Positions 63,335 to 64,000 of a DNA stretch of 64,000 nt are shown here, piece by piece. The DNA is taken from NCBI GenBank assembly GCA_039621445.1, contig CP154955.1:38572426-38636425 (forward strand), read 5' to 3'. The position numbers were made by a program, and so were the translations under genes. Origin of the DNA: Euglena gracilis (taxonomy: Eukaryota; Euglenida; Euglenophyceae; Euglenales). Within the stretch, counting starts at the first letter, position 1; each line of letters starts with the position of its first letter. The notes under the pieces are model-generated. The model saw only the letters and a program-made list of their open reading frames with translations, searched no databases and had not been told where the DNA came from.

Positions 63335-63380
63335 AATCCCAAATTCGTGCTGGTTCGTGAATGTTCATGATTGTTCGTGG
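63301..63380. repeat. GTTCGTGATT-type repeats, second cluster
   Basis: AATCCGGTTCGTGATCGTTC and further degenerate units to 63380, direct orientation relative to 62826-62882, about 480 bp apart and flanking the zinc-finger frame. Confidence 0.8.
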
Positions 63381-64000
63381 CACAAACCGGTGAAAAACCT
63401 GCTGTCCTCAGACCGGGGGGGGGGGGTTGGACACAGGGTTCCGACCAAAAGGTGTCCTGCATCCGGGGGGGGGGGGGGGTCGGCGTTAGACAAAGAGGGT
63501 TTTCAATCCAAAAATACTTCCACGGACTGGCAAAACCTCCAAAAAGTGTTCCACTCTTAAAAAACCCAGCAATTCACTTTTTTTCTCCGGAAAACCAATC
63601 AGTCACACTCCCCCAGAGGGGGTCGGCGACTCTGGAATCCAACGGAAATTTGACCACAAATGTGAAACAAGGCCAAAAAAAAATTCCGGAGCCTTTGGCG
63701 CTTACTTAAGTGTCACTTAAGTGGTTTTTTTGCTGACCCCCCCCCCCCTGGGCTGGGGGGAGAGGGGGTCCAGGCAAAAAACCAGTCAGTCACTCTGAAA
63801 AAACCAGTCACCCGGGGGGGGGATCGGCCAGTGACTAAGTGACTGTATGGTATATTGGTTGGTAATAATAATTGTATGGTAATATGATGTATTTAGAGCA
63901 CCTCACCTTAACATGCTAAAGCGTCAAAGAATCGGACAGGGGAGCAAGGAAGAAGCAGAAAGAAGGGGGCAGGCTCGGCGGCACGCAACGGAGTGGGGCG
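63381..64000. other. No recognised gene; G/C runs
   Basis: Long G runs at ~63415-63427 and ~63465-63479, C/G runs near 63740-63775 and 63812-63820. No frame with a known domain. Confidence 0.4.

Noticed and set aside
62826-63380. CRISPR-like array of 10-bp repeats
   Set aside because: Repeats are contiguous decamers without unique spacers, in a eukaryotic context.

Overview
The window is repeat-rich nuclear DNA of a unicellular-type eukaryote. The best clue to its identity is a strand-reversed 3' end of an 18S rRNA gene (31192-31570). Its terminal stem reads GCTGTAGGTGAACCTGCAGC, a variant I associate with Euglenozoa rather than the usual eukaryotic form. Two host-like genes (a Dabb-domain gene near 53 kb and a WD40 gene at 59-62.6 kb) each seem to have an intron without usable GT-AG ends, bordered by a short direct repeat in the same reading phase, as known for euglenid nonconventional introns. 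I infer a euglenid-like host at moderate confidence; no species is claimed.

Layout. 1-13459 is a nest of DIRS-type (tyrosine-recombinase, YR) retrotransposons of two families. Family A copy 'A' (257-4877) sits inside minus-strand copy 'B' (1-9106). It is followed by a deleted family-C copy (9292-11556), a family-C 3' fragment and a truncated family-A copy 'D' (11979-13459). 13460-15603 is a decayed Gag-like gene with two CCHC knuckles. From 14927 to 51441 lies a tandem segmental duplication with a unit of about 15.39 kb. Unit 1 is 14927-30316. Unit 2 is 30317-51441, enlarged by a 1088-bp rDNA insert (30487-31574) and a nearly intact family-A DIRS element 'E' (44259-48895). Each unit carries the Gag tail, a T/P-rich stretch, a 112-bp CGCGA satellite, a decayed hAT-like transposase gene, two small DIRS derivatives, a decayed family-C DIRS element (F1/F2) and a block bounded by ATTTTAGGCC arrays. 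51442-64000 is lower-repeat DNA with a small inverted-repeat element, the Dabb-domain gene, microsatellites, a WD40 (STRAP-like) gene on the minus strand with an ~800-bp TTA/TTG microsatellite in its intron, and a CGGBP1-like zinc-finger frame flanked by short repeats.

How it works together. The DIRS elements encode ORF1 (a disordered Gag-like protein with a conserved GPWT-V-RK motif), reverse transcriptase, RNase H, a Dam-like methyltransferase domain with an NPPW motif, and a tyrosine recombinase. They have ~98-bp inverted terminal repeats and an internal complementary region equal to the reverse complement of the joined right and left ends, the expected signature of a circular intermediate. 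Two insertions (A into B; E into F2) have reconstructable empty sites with no target-site duplication, as expected for YR integration. The family-A sense strand is visibly T-poor, which keeps all three forward frames open for long stretches, so much of the apparent ORF content is overlap rather than extra genes.
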